This document shows, in pieces, positions 13,700 to 26,030 of a stretch of 64,000 nucleotides of DNA; positions within the stretch are counted from its first letter, which is position 1; every line of letters begins with the position of its first letter. The stretch spans positions 31,297,566-31,361,565 of the forward strand of contig CM039182.1 in NCBI GenBank assembly GCA_008360975.2, written 5' to 3'. The position numbers and the translations under genes are program-made. The notes below the pieces were generated by a model. It was given only the letters and a program-made list of their open reading frames with translations. It was not told where the DNA came from and did not search any database. Source of the stretch: Lichenostomus cassidix. Taxonomy: Eukaryota > Chordata > Aves > Passeriformes > Meliphagidae.

Positions 13700-14400
13700 G
13701 ATAATGCTGTCCTGAAATACTCCATGCTTCTTAAATGCAGTTGGGCATTGAAAAGTACATCTGTACCCAGAAATCCATATTTCCTCAAGAAGTTAACAAT
13801 GTATTTCAAATGCAAATTAAAAAAAAAAATACATCACAAGCATTTGCCATGAGTCTGTTGTGAATTATTCTGTCTTTGGAGGCCATGTGTAATCTCTCCT
13901 TCTCCAAAAAACAGATGACACATCTAGCTGCCCACCAGTAGCTAAACAGCCATATATTGTTATGCTTCACCAATCAGAATAAATTGATTATTTCCAACAT
14001 ATTTGGAAATTGTGATTGCTTAGTGCACATGAGATATTGAAGTTTACAATTTTTGTTGCAATTTTCTCATTTCTTCAAGCTTTGCTCAATTATTTTCATC
14101 CTTGATGTTTGTTGATGCCCATCATATTGAAATGCCAAAAAAATGGATGTCCAAATGCTTTTTCAAATGCTGTAATTAACCCTACATTCACATCAAATAC
14201 AGTTGGCTTACCATCTGTTACAACACAAATAGTGTTTGATGCAATAGTATAAATTTCAAATTATCACTTGCACTATTACTTCATAGGCATTTTCACCCTT
14301 TGCTGTCAGAAGTTTTAGAAATTTTACTAATTTTTCTTTCAGTTCAGTGCAATTTCTAGGTACTTTTGTCTAGTCTAATGGAAGACAACTCACTTTGCAG
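13700..14400 (-). pseudogene. very decayed transposase-like remnant
   Basis: Read on the minus strand, about 14100-14250 gives a continuous stretch with CVVTDGKPTVF, NVGLITAFEKAFGHP and FFWHFNMMG. The arrangement of a TDG turn, a hydrophobic and glycine segment, then GxP and a tryptophan resembles a conserved block of transposon-derived proteins that I know from arthropods (TDG, N-G, I..LE, RPLQW). Stops and frameshifts flank it on both sides. No terminal repeats were found, so the ends are arbitrary. The family is not certain and the match could be coincidence. Confidence 0.3.
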
Positions 14401-14609
14401 TGATATAATTCATCAGTCATGTCTCATTCTTTATATTGCTGGTGTATACATTTTTGGAACCAAAGTCTCTAGGTAAGGACTCTACGCAGTTTCTTTCATG
14501 TGATTGCTGTCAGATTTGTTTTTCCATAGGAAGCCATGCAGCCTGCCTGTTGACAGCAAGCTGAAACAACATTGATTTTTACAGAGCTCCACCACTGAGG
14601 TAGTGTAAT

Positions 14610-14720
14610 GGTAGGTATATAAGTACAAAATAGATAGGTAGAGTGATAGATAGACACACCAATAGATAAAATAATATATTTGTATGTGATAGATAAGTAA
14701 CTATAACTAAACAAGTAGGT
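14610..14720. repeat. degenerate GATA/GTAG-type simple repeat
   Basis: Imperfect runs of ATAGATAG and GTAGGTA units interspersed with AT-rich DNA. A short minus-strand Tyr/Ser-rich open frame here is made by the repeat. Confidence 0.6.
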
Positions 14721-16485
14721 AAAGTAAATTAAGTTCATGTAAGAGATTAATTAATTTGCTTTTTTTTCTTATATTTTGGTGTCTGACGTGAAAGTTAAAT
14801 ACAGAGAGAAAATCAAAATTTACACTGAATTTCTCACTAACAAGATTTACATTATCCACCGAATTTCAAATATTTTAACACCACCTGCTTTCTGAATCTA
14901 GATCTCAAAATTCCTCAGAGAAGAGACAAATATTGCTGTTATTTCCACAGACAGTGACACATGAGATCACACTCACCAGGCCACTAGAAGGCTGGTGGCA
15001 GAGCTATGCACAGAATGGACACTTCACTGGGACACTTTGCCCTCATAGCTTGGAGCTCCTTCCTTAGGATGTTCAGCAGGCATAAAAGATCTGTCACTAT
15101 GGCTTTCTCTAAAAGGCCCTACTTTAAGTCTGGTGCAGCTTCACTGGTAAAGAGCTAATTTGGATTCATGGTGCTGCAGGTGCAGGAAGAACTAGGCTCT
15201 TGCTGACTCCTGCAGGGCCAGAGCAAGAGAGGAAGACACTCTGGTGTTAAGATCAGTATTGACACTGCACAAGGTAGCTATATTAGAGCAGAATAAAGGG
15301 GTTTTTTCTCTGATATTTGGTGACTTTAAAATGACCTTAGGGAGGACGAGGGAGGGAAATTTTCTTTCAATAAAGTCTTAAAGGTGAGAATTTAGACAGC
15401 TACAGAAGAAGGTCTTGTTAAATCAGCATAGTTCTGAATAATGAGTGAGCTAAGGAGTTTAATGACTGCCTCCTTGCAAGGCTTGCTTTCCTGCTAGGCT
15501 GACTCACAACAGCAATCCACCAGGAAGACTGCTGCCTCAGGGACCATTACAATGAAACCATGGGACTCCTACAAACAATTTACTCTGTGGGAAAATCCCC
15601 TCTTGGAACTACTATTCTTTCCCAGAGCCTCGTTTGACTTTTCATTGCCACAGCAGGGGCAATTTTTTCCTCTCAATTCCTCCACTGAAACTTGGCTTGT
15701 GAAAACGGAGAGACTGGCTGCAGAGGAGTCTCTGTATGCTCTCACTCTGTAGCACAGAGAGGATTTCCATCCTTACTTTTCTGCCATTACCCCAGTTTAG
15801 TTTTCACCACGAAGGGGAAGTCATGGAGACATTGCAGAGAGAAGAAAGGGAAACTAATTCAGCTGCACAAATGCAGGATTGGGATTGCAAAAATAGATTG
15901 CCTTTGCTTGGATCAAATTTCTTATTTTCCTCTCACTTAAATAAACTAGAAATTCACTTGGCTGTGAGCATTACTTTCAGCTCTTCACAAAATAACTTGT
16001 GTGCTCCTAAACGAAAAGAAAGACTGAATTCACAAAAAAAAAATATGAGTGGGTGGCTGTGGCCTTTACGCTGGTGTGGTCAAAGGAAGAACATCAATAA
16101 TTAATGGTTTATCAGACTCAGAGAACTTCCTTCAGTTATCTTAGACAGTATTCCAGTGTCCCAGACAAATCTGGCATTTCTTCCTGTTTTGATTCCAACC
16201 ATATGAATGGACAGCCCCATTCTGCTAGACAACCCTTCTTCATCTTCCAGCTTTTTCTTATTCTTCCTTTAGCTTTCTGAACTAATAAGAGACACAATTA
16301 ATGACAACTATGGCCTCACTGAGTACCTTGGTCCTCTGGATGGTACTGTATGGACATTTGGGCTCCAAGAGAAGGTGGCTTGGTTGCCTCCCAACACCTT
16401 GATCACAAACAGTTTGTGCCACACAATTTCTCTAGTAAGCCTCTTACTGAGCAGACTGCACAATTATTAAGGACTTTCCTACATT

Positions 16486-16642
16486 ATCACAGAGTCATAA
16501 AAATTTTTGGTTTGGGAGAGACCCTAAGGATCGTTAGTTCCAACCCCCTGATATGGGCAGGGACACCTTCCACTAGACCAGGTTGCTCAGAGCCCCATCC
16601 AGCCTGGCCTTGAGCACTTCAAGGAATGGGACATCGAGAAAT
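16486..16642 (-). mobile_element. CR1 LINE 3'-end fragment
   Basis: The plus strand reads as the reverse complement of the avian CR1 3' end: a TCACAGAGTCATAAA-type terminus, then GTTAGTTCCAACCCCCTG, CCTTCCACTAGACCAGGTTGC and CCATCCAGCCTGGCCTTGA. The element therefore runs on the minus strand, with its 3' terminus near 16486 and 5' truncation near 16642. It is short and has point differences and small indels. Confidence 0.9.
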
Positions 16643-18559
16643 TTTCTGTGCAATCTTACAGAGGTGTAGAGGGAATAGCTTTGGTGTTGCTGACATTCAT
16701 CCAAGGTCTGGTGGACTTTCTCAGCTACCCACAGTAGGATATGTCCATGTAGCTGTTGAATTAGGCTAGATATAGAAATAATATCTGTAATGATTTCATA
16801 CTGTATAGTACTTTCACTGGTTAAGAGGTTTATTCAAATACCTGATTTTTTTTTCTAAATATTTCAATTACTAGGGTATGGAATATGGAATAGATGCAAA
16901 ATACTCTAATGCTCGTAGCTGAAGACAAAAGTGGCTTATAAAAAACCAAAATGTGGCAGGAAGCACTGACAGCCTTGCAATTTGAGCATTGTACAGGAGT
17001 GCCAGCAGCAGCAGCGTAATTGCTTTTTTTCTAGTTTTTGTTTGGTCCCCATGCTGGCTCATGTTGTTAATCTCCATATGACTTTTTTTTTTTTCTGAAA
17101 CCAAGTAAATAAAAGAAAAACAAGGCTCTGGATGTACACGCTGGTTTTACTTGTGCAAGAGGAAGATGGATTGTGGAGTGATATGTAATATACTGAAAGT
17201 TGGTCTGAAGCTATTTTGCTTCTACTTGGTGTTGGGAGAAAAAACGTTATTCATAGTTCCTGGGTTAGAAATGTAAAAATAGGTTAAACAGAAATATTTT
17301 GAAATCTGGTGGGCATTTAATACCATCAGACTTGAACAATGGGGATGGTGCACTGACTTATTTTGAATTAAATTCAGATTTATTCGTGAATAAAGTTTGA
17401 AAATAATTTTTCTTGAACTTTCTTTTCTCTATGACTTTTTTTTTTTCTTTTATGTAGGGGGAAGGTCACAGGTAGCTTTGGTTGATTCCTGCATGAATTT
17501 TGGTAACCAGAAAAAGTGATGGAGCAAGCCATGCAGATCTCTCATGAGGATTTCAAAGATGCTCTCTAAATTCTCCAATGTTTCTTTTGCTTTACTTTTT
17601 AAAAGAAACTGGGTTTTTAAAAGGAACTCTGCCACCAAAGATATTCTCATTTCAATGAGTAAATAAATCAACTATAAACACATTTCTTAAATATGAGTCA
17701 TTATACATAGGCAGCTGTCAGTGTGAGGCTGTTGCCATCAATTAGGATGCAGAGACTGCACCTCGCCATCTGAACGCATGAAACTCGCAAACTCAACATG
17801 AGCCAGCATCTATTAAATATTTTATAACTTCCACAATTTCAACATTTGGGTTAAACAACTGTTCAGTTATCCAGACTTTATAGAGTTCACCTTTCAGTAC
17901 TTATGAATGACTGTCTCAAATACAGACTTTCAGCATTATTGTAAATTCTTCATTAAATTTGGATAGCTGAACTTTTCTTGTCTCAATGCTGTTCTGGTGA
18001 GATGCTGCTCCTCTGCCAGTTGGAGACAGAACTAATCATAAACATATGTGAAAGGTTATACAGAATTTCTTAAAACAACAAGCTGAAATTCTCTAGGAGG
18101 GCTACAATTACCCACGTCCTTCATGTTGTCCAAATCCAAATGAACGAATGAAAAAAAAGGAATCTCCTTTTGTGTTAATATTCCTGTTTTAAATTCCACA
18201 GCAACTACTGGAGAAGAATTCCATGTGCCAGGTGAAAATGTACTACTACCATTTATTTGTTTCAGAAGTGCTGTCTAACATCGCTCATGTATGGTGAGAA
18301 ATTCAGAATAATTGCAGTTTATGATCATATAGGACTCTCTTATTTTCCACCCTGGTGTCTCTTTTCCATATGGAATTCCTGGTCTCTGATATTTCTTCTG
18401 CCCTTCTCTACCCCTTCTCTTGCCCTGTCTATGGTGGACCAATTATGAAGAGAAAGAGTGCCCAAGGTACGAGCATATCTGCAGTTTATAGAGGAGCAAA
18501 ATGATGGTTTCTGTCTTATTTATAGCTCCTTTTCTAGTAATTACTGACTTACTGTTTAC
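16643..18559. other. noncoding DNA, no gene seen
   Basis: AT-rich sequence with homopolymer T runs near 16850, 17088 and 17437. No coding exons, RNA genes or further mobile elements were recognised. Confidence 0.6.
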
Positions 18560-18955
18560 CTTCTGAGTGCTCAGCTGTTGAAAAATATGCAATCTCTTTT
18601 GGACCTCAGCAAAACTTTCGATACTGTCTCTCCCAGCATCCTTCTGGACAAAATGTCCATCACAGAGCTAGACATTTAGATATGTGGATAAACACATCAG
18701 GAGATGGGTGAGCAACTGGCTCATGGGCTGGGCACAAAGAATTATAGGGAATGGGTTAACATCAGACTGGAAACTTGTCACTAGTGGTGTTCACAGCCCC
18801 AAGCCTGACAGAGTTCAAGCAGTGTTTGGACAACACTGTCAAGCTCATGGTGTGACTTTTGTGGACGGTGCTGTGTAGGGCCAGGAGTTGGACTCTGTGA
18901 TCCTTGTGGGTCCTTTCCAACTCAGCTTATTCCATGATTCTGTGTTTCTATGAAC
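18560..18955 (+). mobile_element. CR1 LINE fragment, RT piece fused to the 3' end by internal deletion
   Basis: The first part encodes decayed CR1 reverse transcriptase (DLSKTFDTVSPSILLDKM, then NWLMGWAQRI and LVTSGV). It jumps directly at about 18790 into the CR1 3' region (CCCCAAGCCTGACAGAGTTC, GTTTGGACAACACT, GGGCCAGGAGTTGGACTC). It ends with TCCTTTCCAACTCAGCTTAT and the CR1-type terminal motif ATGATTCTGTG near 18950. The catalytic FADD-containing core is missing. Stops interrupt the RT part. It is a dead element with a large internal deletion. Confidence 0.9.
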
Positions 18956-19119
18956 TAGTGACTGTAGACATCTTTTACACGAGGCCACTCATCTAAAGTC
19001 TGCAGCACCTTCTCACTGAAGAACAGATTGATGGATTGCCAGACTACAGAGAAATTCAGAGCATAAAGGCCTAGTGAATTTGAAGTGAATAGAACAGAGA
19101 AAGCCTTTAAGTTTTCAAA

Positions 19120-19164
19120 CAATACCTAGTGAAAAATTTTATACAATACCTAGTGAAAAATTTT
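19120..19164 (+). repeat. two-copy 24-bp direct duplication
   Basis: CAATACCTAGTGAAAAATTT occurs at 19120 and again at 19144, separated by ATA. It looks like replication slippage. Confidence 0.85.
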
Positions 19165-20300
19165 CACTCAAAGTTCATAATGCCATTATCAATCGCAGAT
19201 GAAATTAACTTCCTTAGAGATAAAGGTTTTCACTCTAGGGTGAACAGAGTTCTACTAGGACAACCATTCAGTGTGATCTCCTCCCATGTAGGTGCAACAT
19301 GGCAAATCCTGCAGATCTGATACTCTGGGGTTGGTAAACTCAGACCATTTCAGTCCCAACATCATAAAGAATCCTTCATTTCTGAAAAACCAGAGGATAT
19401 GCTTAATGAAGTAGAGGACGCAAGCTGACAGGAATGTTAGAAACGGGTGGAGACGAACCAACAGATCGCAGGCAGAGTTGGCAGGCAAGGCGGCTGGCCA
19501 TTAGCCAGAGGGAAATAGAGTGGAGCTGAGTGTTGGCTGTGGCCAGCTGGTGAAAACAAAAAAGGAGCACAAGGAAGAGCTAAAATCACAAGCTCAGGCA
19601 GGACAGAATTTGATGTAGAAACCCAAGTTACTCTTGAAGCAATAAACCTTAAAAAAACCCAACCCTGCCAGCACCATACATTATGGTAAGATGGTGAGAC
19701 ATAAAAAAATCCCTTGGCCTCCAAGGCTAGTAAGCAAGTACAGAGAAGCGAAAGCTTTTCCAGGAACAAAGACTGGACATAAAACAGGAGAGAAAAAACA
19801 AAATGCTTTTACAGAAGAACTCAGGGCCTGAGTTTTCCCTAGTTTGCCTTTTATCATCAATTAGAAAAAGTAAATTTTAAGTTCTTCTGAACAAATAGCA
19901 ATGTGCATTGGTATAAACAGCTATCCATTTAAGAAATTATTGCATTTTCCTTTTCAATGCCAAGTTCCAGTTCCTCCCGCCCTGCAATGTTTTCTCTTAG
20001 TAGCCTGCTACCAAAAATCACTAAAAATAGCATAACTAAAAATTTCAGATTTCCCAGTAATTTTGTGCAGTGTGGAGTTCTGCTAAAGCTGGCAGAAGCC
20101 TTGCCTAGATAAGAATGAGGATATTTCAGATCTATTAATATGTCCATATTTCTTTTTTGGGAATTATATTCTCCTGGCTAGTAGAAATCCATTATTTAAC
20201 TTTATAAAAACTCACCTCTTGTTGATTCCTGTTATTGGACTGAAGGAATCCACATGCTCTAATCTTCCTTTTTTACCAGTTTGCAGAGAGGGGATGGCAG

Positions 20301-20330
20301 GGTGTGTGTGTGTATGTGTGTATATGCATG
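20301..20330. repeat. (TG)n-rich microsatellite
   Basis: GTGTGTGTGTGTATGTGTGT followed by ATATGCATG. It is short and interrupted. Confidence 0.85.
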
Positions 20331-23300
20331 AAACAAAATGGATTATGAATTTGAAAATTGCCAATTATGTTGCATCACACAGCTCAGAGCACTGGCACAA
20401 TGATGAACCCCAATTCAAATTTTTCAGCTTAAATGGCTTTACATTCAAGCAAGCAAATTAACCATAAAATAAAGGGGGGGGTTTTACAAAATATCCCAAG
20501 AAAGAATAAACTGCAGATAATAAGCACCAATCTGGTGTTGAATGCTGCCCAAGATACCAATTGTTTTAAGTCACGACAAAGACAGCTGAATGCTCATCTT
20601 GTGGGTATAGAGCATGGATGATTGCTTGCCATGAGTATCTTCTCTCACAAATAACAGTTTTTTCGCTCTTAATTTTCTGCTAAATTGGAAGCTAACTGCT
20701 TCCCACATTGTCGTCGGAGCACCTGCAGCTGTGCTGGATTTCTGCGCACCATTTCTTTTAGGTAAAACAGCACTCCACTTCCTTGAGCTCATCATTATGT
20801 TTATGTCTTCCTTTCATTGCACTGCCGCACTAATGATTCAGGCAGGCTGGTCAGTCATTAAGTGACAAGCAAATGATACCATATGCAACGTGTGACTAAT
20901 CGGTCTGAACAAATGAAATCACAGACTTGCTTTTCCCATCATTCATTTCACAAACAGTAGCAATGTGGTGCACAGCAGGTAGTTCAGTTAAAACCAGCCT
21001 TGTAAAACAAATTTCCCGCAGCCATTTAAGTGCACTGTGATGGATTCAATGCTTTAGCAACCAGACGATGCCCAGGGGAATGAGGGATGGTTTGGGCGAA
21101 GGAAGTAGGGAGGAGGAGAAATGCTCTGTACATACATTACTGTAATTAAAGGTTTAGTTACCTCATTGGTTTGGGTATTTTGTTTGTATGGATCGCAGAA
21201 ATGACTACTGGATTACCAAACCCAAAACATACATAACATACCCAGTGCTTATCAAGACAGAATACACAGTTCTTTAACTAAATGTTCCCCAAAGATGCAT
21301 ATTTTATGCAGATCTAAGCAAAATTATCTCTGATAGCTATAGTGGGAGGACATACATATGCAAAAGTAGAACTTAAGTCTTTTTTTTACTCTGTGCCTAA
21401 AATGCCTTTCACTGATTTTAATGAGACACTTTCCCCAACAACATTAGCATTAAAATATTTAATATTAAATATATTTAACACATTTTAAAAAAAGTATAAT
21501 AATTAACCCCAGTAAAGTCAAGTGTACAAAATAATGCCATCTGCTATGATTAAAATTTTGCTAATATTAAATGAAGGCCCTGAGTAGCTAAAGTCATTTA
21601 CTAATGTGGCTAGATGATCTGTTTTATTTTTGTTGTGTTTATATGCTAATACAGAGTTACATGCTGCCCATATCTCACTGAGAAGGTAACAAAAAATAAT
21701 TTTGAGCTTCTTATATTAACTTCTTCAGCATGAACACAAAGAGCTGTCTGTCCTAATTATGTTCTTTCCATTCTTTACTCAAAACTAATTTTTGGAGGTG
21801 AAAAAAAAAAAAGGTAATAAAAAGAACTCAAACCAATCTATTTTTTAAGGCAAATAAACCAAGAAAATCCAAGAGCACAGTAAAAGGTAGAATATAAACA
21901 CACTTAATCCAAATCAAGGCTTTGAGAAGTTCTGATCATTGTTAATGAGACAACACAAGATGAAGTTATTAAGTTGCTGATGTACCATTGACAGGAGCCT
22001 AGATAAGAAAGAGCTGGACTCATTCATCTTCTCGTATATATGTCACCACATAGGTATTTCTCAAACCTCATGGAAATATTTGCATAATTAGAATGTAAAC
22101 TCAATTCTTAATGAGGATCAAACAGTCAAAGGGTAGCCCCTTTTGACCCTCTTTGTCAAAGTAGCTTTGTGGGTTTCTGAGTCATTGACAGTCCAGAGGC
22201 TGAAGATGAGGAATGCTCACACATCCATCCTTCAACAGTAAAAACACACAGCGGGAGCAGGTGGCATTCGTTGCACATCACAGGGGATGACCACCTTCCA
22301 CAGCATCCTTCTGAGACAAAGAGAGTGCAAAGTTGTGCCCAGGGTGACAGAGCACTTTGGGTGGTTTGTGAAACAGGCACAAACAAGGAATATATGCATG
22401 TGTATTTATAAATCTGGAATGAAACATGCAGCATGTCCTTATGAATAGGGGTATGGTCCGGCAAAACACTAACTTAGAGTAAAACCTTGGAGTCCTGCTG
22501 GACAGTGAAAATGTACATCTTCTCAGCATACTACCATTGGCAAAAGGCTAGTGTGACCTATACATATTCCAAGTAAGAGCTGTCACAGAGCTGTAGAGAA
22601 GTTAGATTTTTTCTTACGGACACCCTACCTACAACTCTTTTACAATTTAAGACCAATGTTAATGCACTCATAATGATCAAACAACTGCCCTGCAGTCAAA
22701 TCTGCCAGAGAGCACAACCTACATATTCACAGGGCAGATAAAAACCTAATGTGTTACTTAACAAGCCATATAAATATCTACAGGAGAACTGTAAGAACAG
22801 CCAGAACAGGTCAAACCAAACATCAGTCCAGACAAATATCATCTCTCTAGAAGTACCAGGCATGGACATCTGGAGAACAGGTTATGAGGACAGAGCAAAT
22901 TTATACTTCTCTCTAAAGTCTCCTGCCCCAAACCCACTTTTATTTCAGAGACTTTTTAGTGCCTCATGTTTCTATGCACTTAACAATCATCCATGGATTT
23001 CTCTCTCCTGAACATGTTCAATGCCTTGTAGAATAGTATCAACAAAGTAACAAAGACAGTAATAAGATCTAAAGCTGGAAATGGAAGCTCAATATATTTA
23101 GGGTATGGATTTTGCAGTTCTAAAACTAAAAATTGTAATGTTGTGATGACATTTGTGAACCACTAATTAATCTTAAATTGACTAATATCTCCAAAAACTT
23201 ACTCTACCTCAAAGGGCTGTTTAGGCAACCAGTACACCAGGTACTATTTCAGATGTCAGAAAAAATTAACACAAATTCCAACTAACAACCTTCTAATCCA

Positions 23301-25631
23301 TTAATTTTACATGTGTGAGATACTTTGCTACTATTCTACAGCATTTTAAAACACTATGCCGTGGGTGATATACATTATTACATCCTGAAAAGCAGGAAAG
23401 GACTTTATTTGTATCATATTGTGGCTTACTGTAATATTATAACCTCCGTAATCTCCACATGAGTTAAAGACATACTGACTTGGTTCTATTTATTGGTGTC
23501 ACAGTTGCACAGTTTCCGCATTGTATCTAGCTAGTGCTGCAGTTTGTAAAGATGCCTTTCACGAATCAAACATTTCTGCAATGGTTGTTTCTGTTTGTTT
23601 TCCCTGAGTTGCTGTTCATTTTTTAAGTCATTGCAACCGGGAGGAATCATATATATTGTCCATTTCTAATGCATTTTTTCATTATCATGCCCAGAAGCTT
23701 CTGACACAGGATGTCTCGTTCAGCTCCTTTTTCTCAGAGAAAATAAAGGCATGAATATCCCAGCTGCAATAAGTATGGGATTTCATAGAGGGCCACATGG
23801 CATTTAATATAATTTAATGCTTATCTGCATATATGATTATCCAAATATTTATTGATATCTAGTACAGATTGCAACAGAATGTTGCAGGACACAATGATGT
23901 ACCTTCCACATGTCTTGAGTCTCTGAAGAACCTTTTTACTCTTTTATAGAATAGAAAATGATAAAATGGGATAACACGAGGTAAAAATAATTTTTAAAAC
24001 CTTTAAAATCATCATTGCAAATGAAAAATCAATGCTCAGATATTTTCTGGTGACTTTTGTTTCTTTCTCCATTTTCTTTTAAATACTGCCATTAAAAAGA
24101 AGAATTACAATGGAAGATGCCCCCCATGGCTTTCTGTCAGATGTTATCTTATTTGTAAATACTTTTTGTGATTTAATTACTCCCTTTGTTGTTATTTTTC
24201 CCTGTGGTTAAAGAACAAGTCTCCAAATTGTTCTGTGATCTTTGTCTCTATGCAGATGAGATTTGGAAATTAGGGAAACTTGCATTAGATGCATAATTAA
24301 GTGCATAAAAAGGTCTGCCACACTTTCTTGAGGTTTTTATTACTAACAAACACATATAATGTGAAATATTTAGGGGTTTTAGGGTTTAAAGAAATATTTT
24401 CTGCAAAGCCCTACTAACATCAAGTTGTGTAAGCAAGTGATGAATTGCTACTTTAGTAGAAAAGCTTTCAGCTTTTCAGTCCCAGTGCTCCTGTCCATTT
24501 GGCATTACACCTTCAACCCTTCCATCTACTATAATGAAATATACAGGTGTCTTTACTTATGGCTGGTTTTGTGCAAGCATCCCTGGAGAATGCTGTACAA
24601 AACTGAGGTCATGAGCAAGAAGGTTGAAGAAGGAAAAAGTCAGACTGTATGCCTCAAACTGAGAATGTCACATTGCTTGTTGTAACTGTTATTAAACATT
24701 TCAGGCCCCACAGAGGTTTTTAGGAGTGTTTGAAAGCAGAGCTCCTATGGTACAATCTGTCATACAGTTACTACGGCACTAATCCTGCAAACAGATAACA
24801 GGGAAAGTAACAGGTTATTTGATTCTCCTCTCTGTGTGTTCTGTCTGTCTATGCCAGGAGGTTCAAGGATGAAAATTATCCCATATATACAAAAGACATC
24901 TTCCTCTTAGGGTGTGTTCACAGGGAATGTTGAACAGGGCATGTGCCTCCTCCAGACAGCCAAAAAATTGCTGGATGAAAAGGTGTCCTCCCCAAAATCT
25001 TTAGAAACAGGACTTGTTAGCATAGCCAAGAAGGATTTTACAAAAATGCCCTCAAATTGTCAGTGGAAGCAGAGATGAAAACCTAATTTATTTTTAAGTG
25101 ATTGCCCACTTTGATCACAGGCTGCAAAGGAAACAACCTTGGTCCTACAAAGCAAACTGGTTTCAAGGCAAGTGGCACTTGCATGTGTCCGTCACTATCC
25201 AACACAGCCCATCTTCATTTACTTTTCCCACCATGAATTCTCTCTACTCACTTATTTGGGGCTATATCACCAAAAAGATACAGAAATGCTGCACATTTTT
25301 TACATCCCTGAGCTCAGAAAGGCCAGATGTTTGTTTGAACATAACTCAGTCAACCATCACAACCTAAATTCCCACCCAAGGAGTGTTCCTCTGAGCCCAA
25401 GTACTTCACAAGGGAGGCAACAAAAGGGAAAAGTAGAAATAATTTAGCACAGACAAAAATGCCAGGAAGACCCTGTCACTGTTTGATGTGCAGCTCACAC
25501 ATTTTTTTTACTCTCTTGCTGTGCCAGGTGTCGTATTTCTAAACTACTAAAAAAAAGTTCAGTGCTATACCCAAGAGAAATGCTTTCATCTGGGCTGTCA
25601 TTTGAGGAAAAAAATGTGGCTCCCCAAATGC

Positions 25632-26030
25632 ACATATGGAATCACAGAATTCTAGAATTGTTTGGGTTGGAAGGGACCTTAAAGATCAGCTCGTTCCAGC
25701 CTTCCAGCCACAGGCAGGGGCACCTTCCACTAGACCAGGTTGTTCAAAACCCCGTCCAACCTGGCCTTGGACACTTCCAGGGATGAGGCATCCACAACTT
25801 CTCTGGGCAACCTGTTTCAGTGCCCCAACACCCTCACAGTGAAGAATTTCTTCCTAATATCTTATCTAAACCTTTCCTCTTTCAGTTTGAAGTAATTACC
25901 CTTTGTACTATCACTGCATGCCCTTGTAAAAAAATCCCTGTCCACCCTTCTATAGGTAATAAAAAGCTTCAAAAAAAGTCTTCCCAGAGCCTTCTCTTCT
26001 CCAGACTGACTACCCCAACTTCCCTGAAGG
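25632..26030 (-). mobile_element. CR1 LINE 3'-end fragment, about 400 bp
   Basis: The plus strand is the reverse complement of the CR1 3' end. It starts with GGAATCACAGAATTCTAGAA and GTTGGAAGGGACCTTAAAGA, then CTTCCACTAGACCAGGTTGT, CCAACCTGGCCTTGGACACT, CATCCACAACTTCTCTGGGC, GTGAAGAATTTCTTCCTAAT and ends near CCTTCTCTTCTCCAGACTGA. The element runs on the minus strand, is 5'-truncated and ends at the typical 3' octamer region near 25632. It retains the CR1 layout well and so looks younger than the copy at 8780. Confidence 0.95.

Larger units (their letters stand above)
9262..16485. other. noncoding DNA, no gene seen
   Basis: No coding exon is recognisable. AT-rich, homeodomain-site-like stretches near 9550-9980 could be conserved noncoding DNA. 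A decayed transposase-like remnant lies around 13700-14400 on the minus strand and a degenerate GATA-type repeat lies near 14610-14720. An open frame at 10194-10418 is short and has no recognisable domain. Confidence 0.55.
18956..25631. other. noncoding DNA, no gene seen
   Basis: No exon or RNA gene recognised. There is a small direct duplication at 19120-19164 and a TG-rich microsatellite near 20301. Stretches near 20620-21080 and 23490-23900 have a texture often seen in conserved noncoding elements, with many TAAT, CATTAA and ATTTGCAT-like words. Confidence 0.55.
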
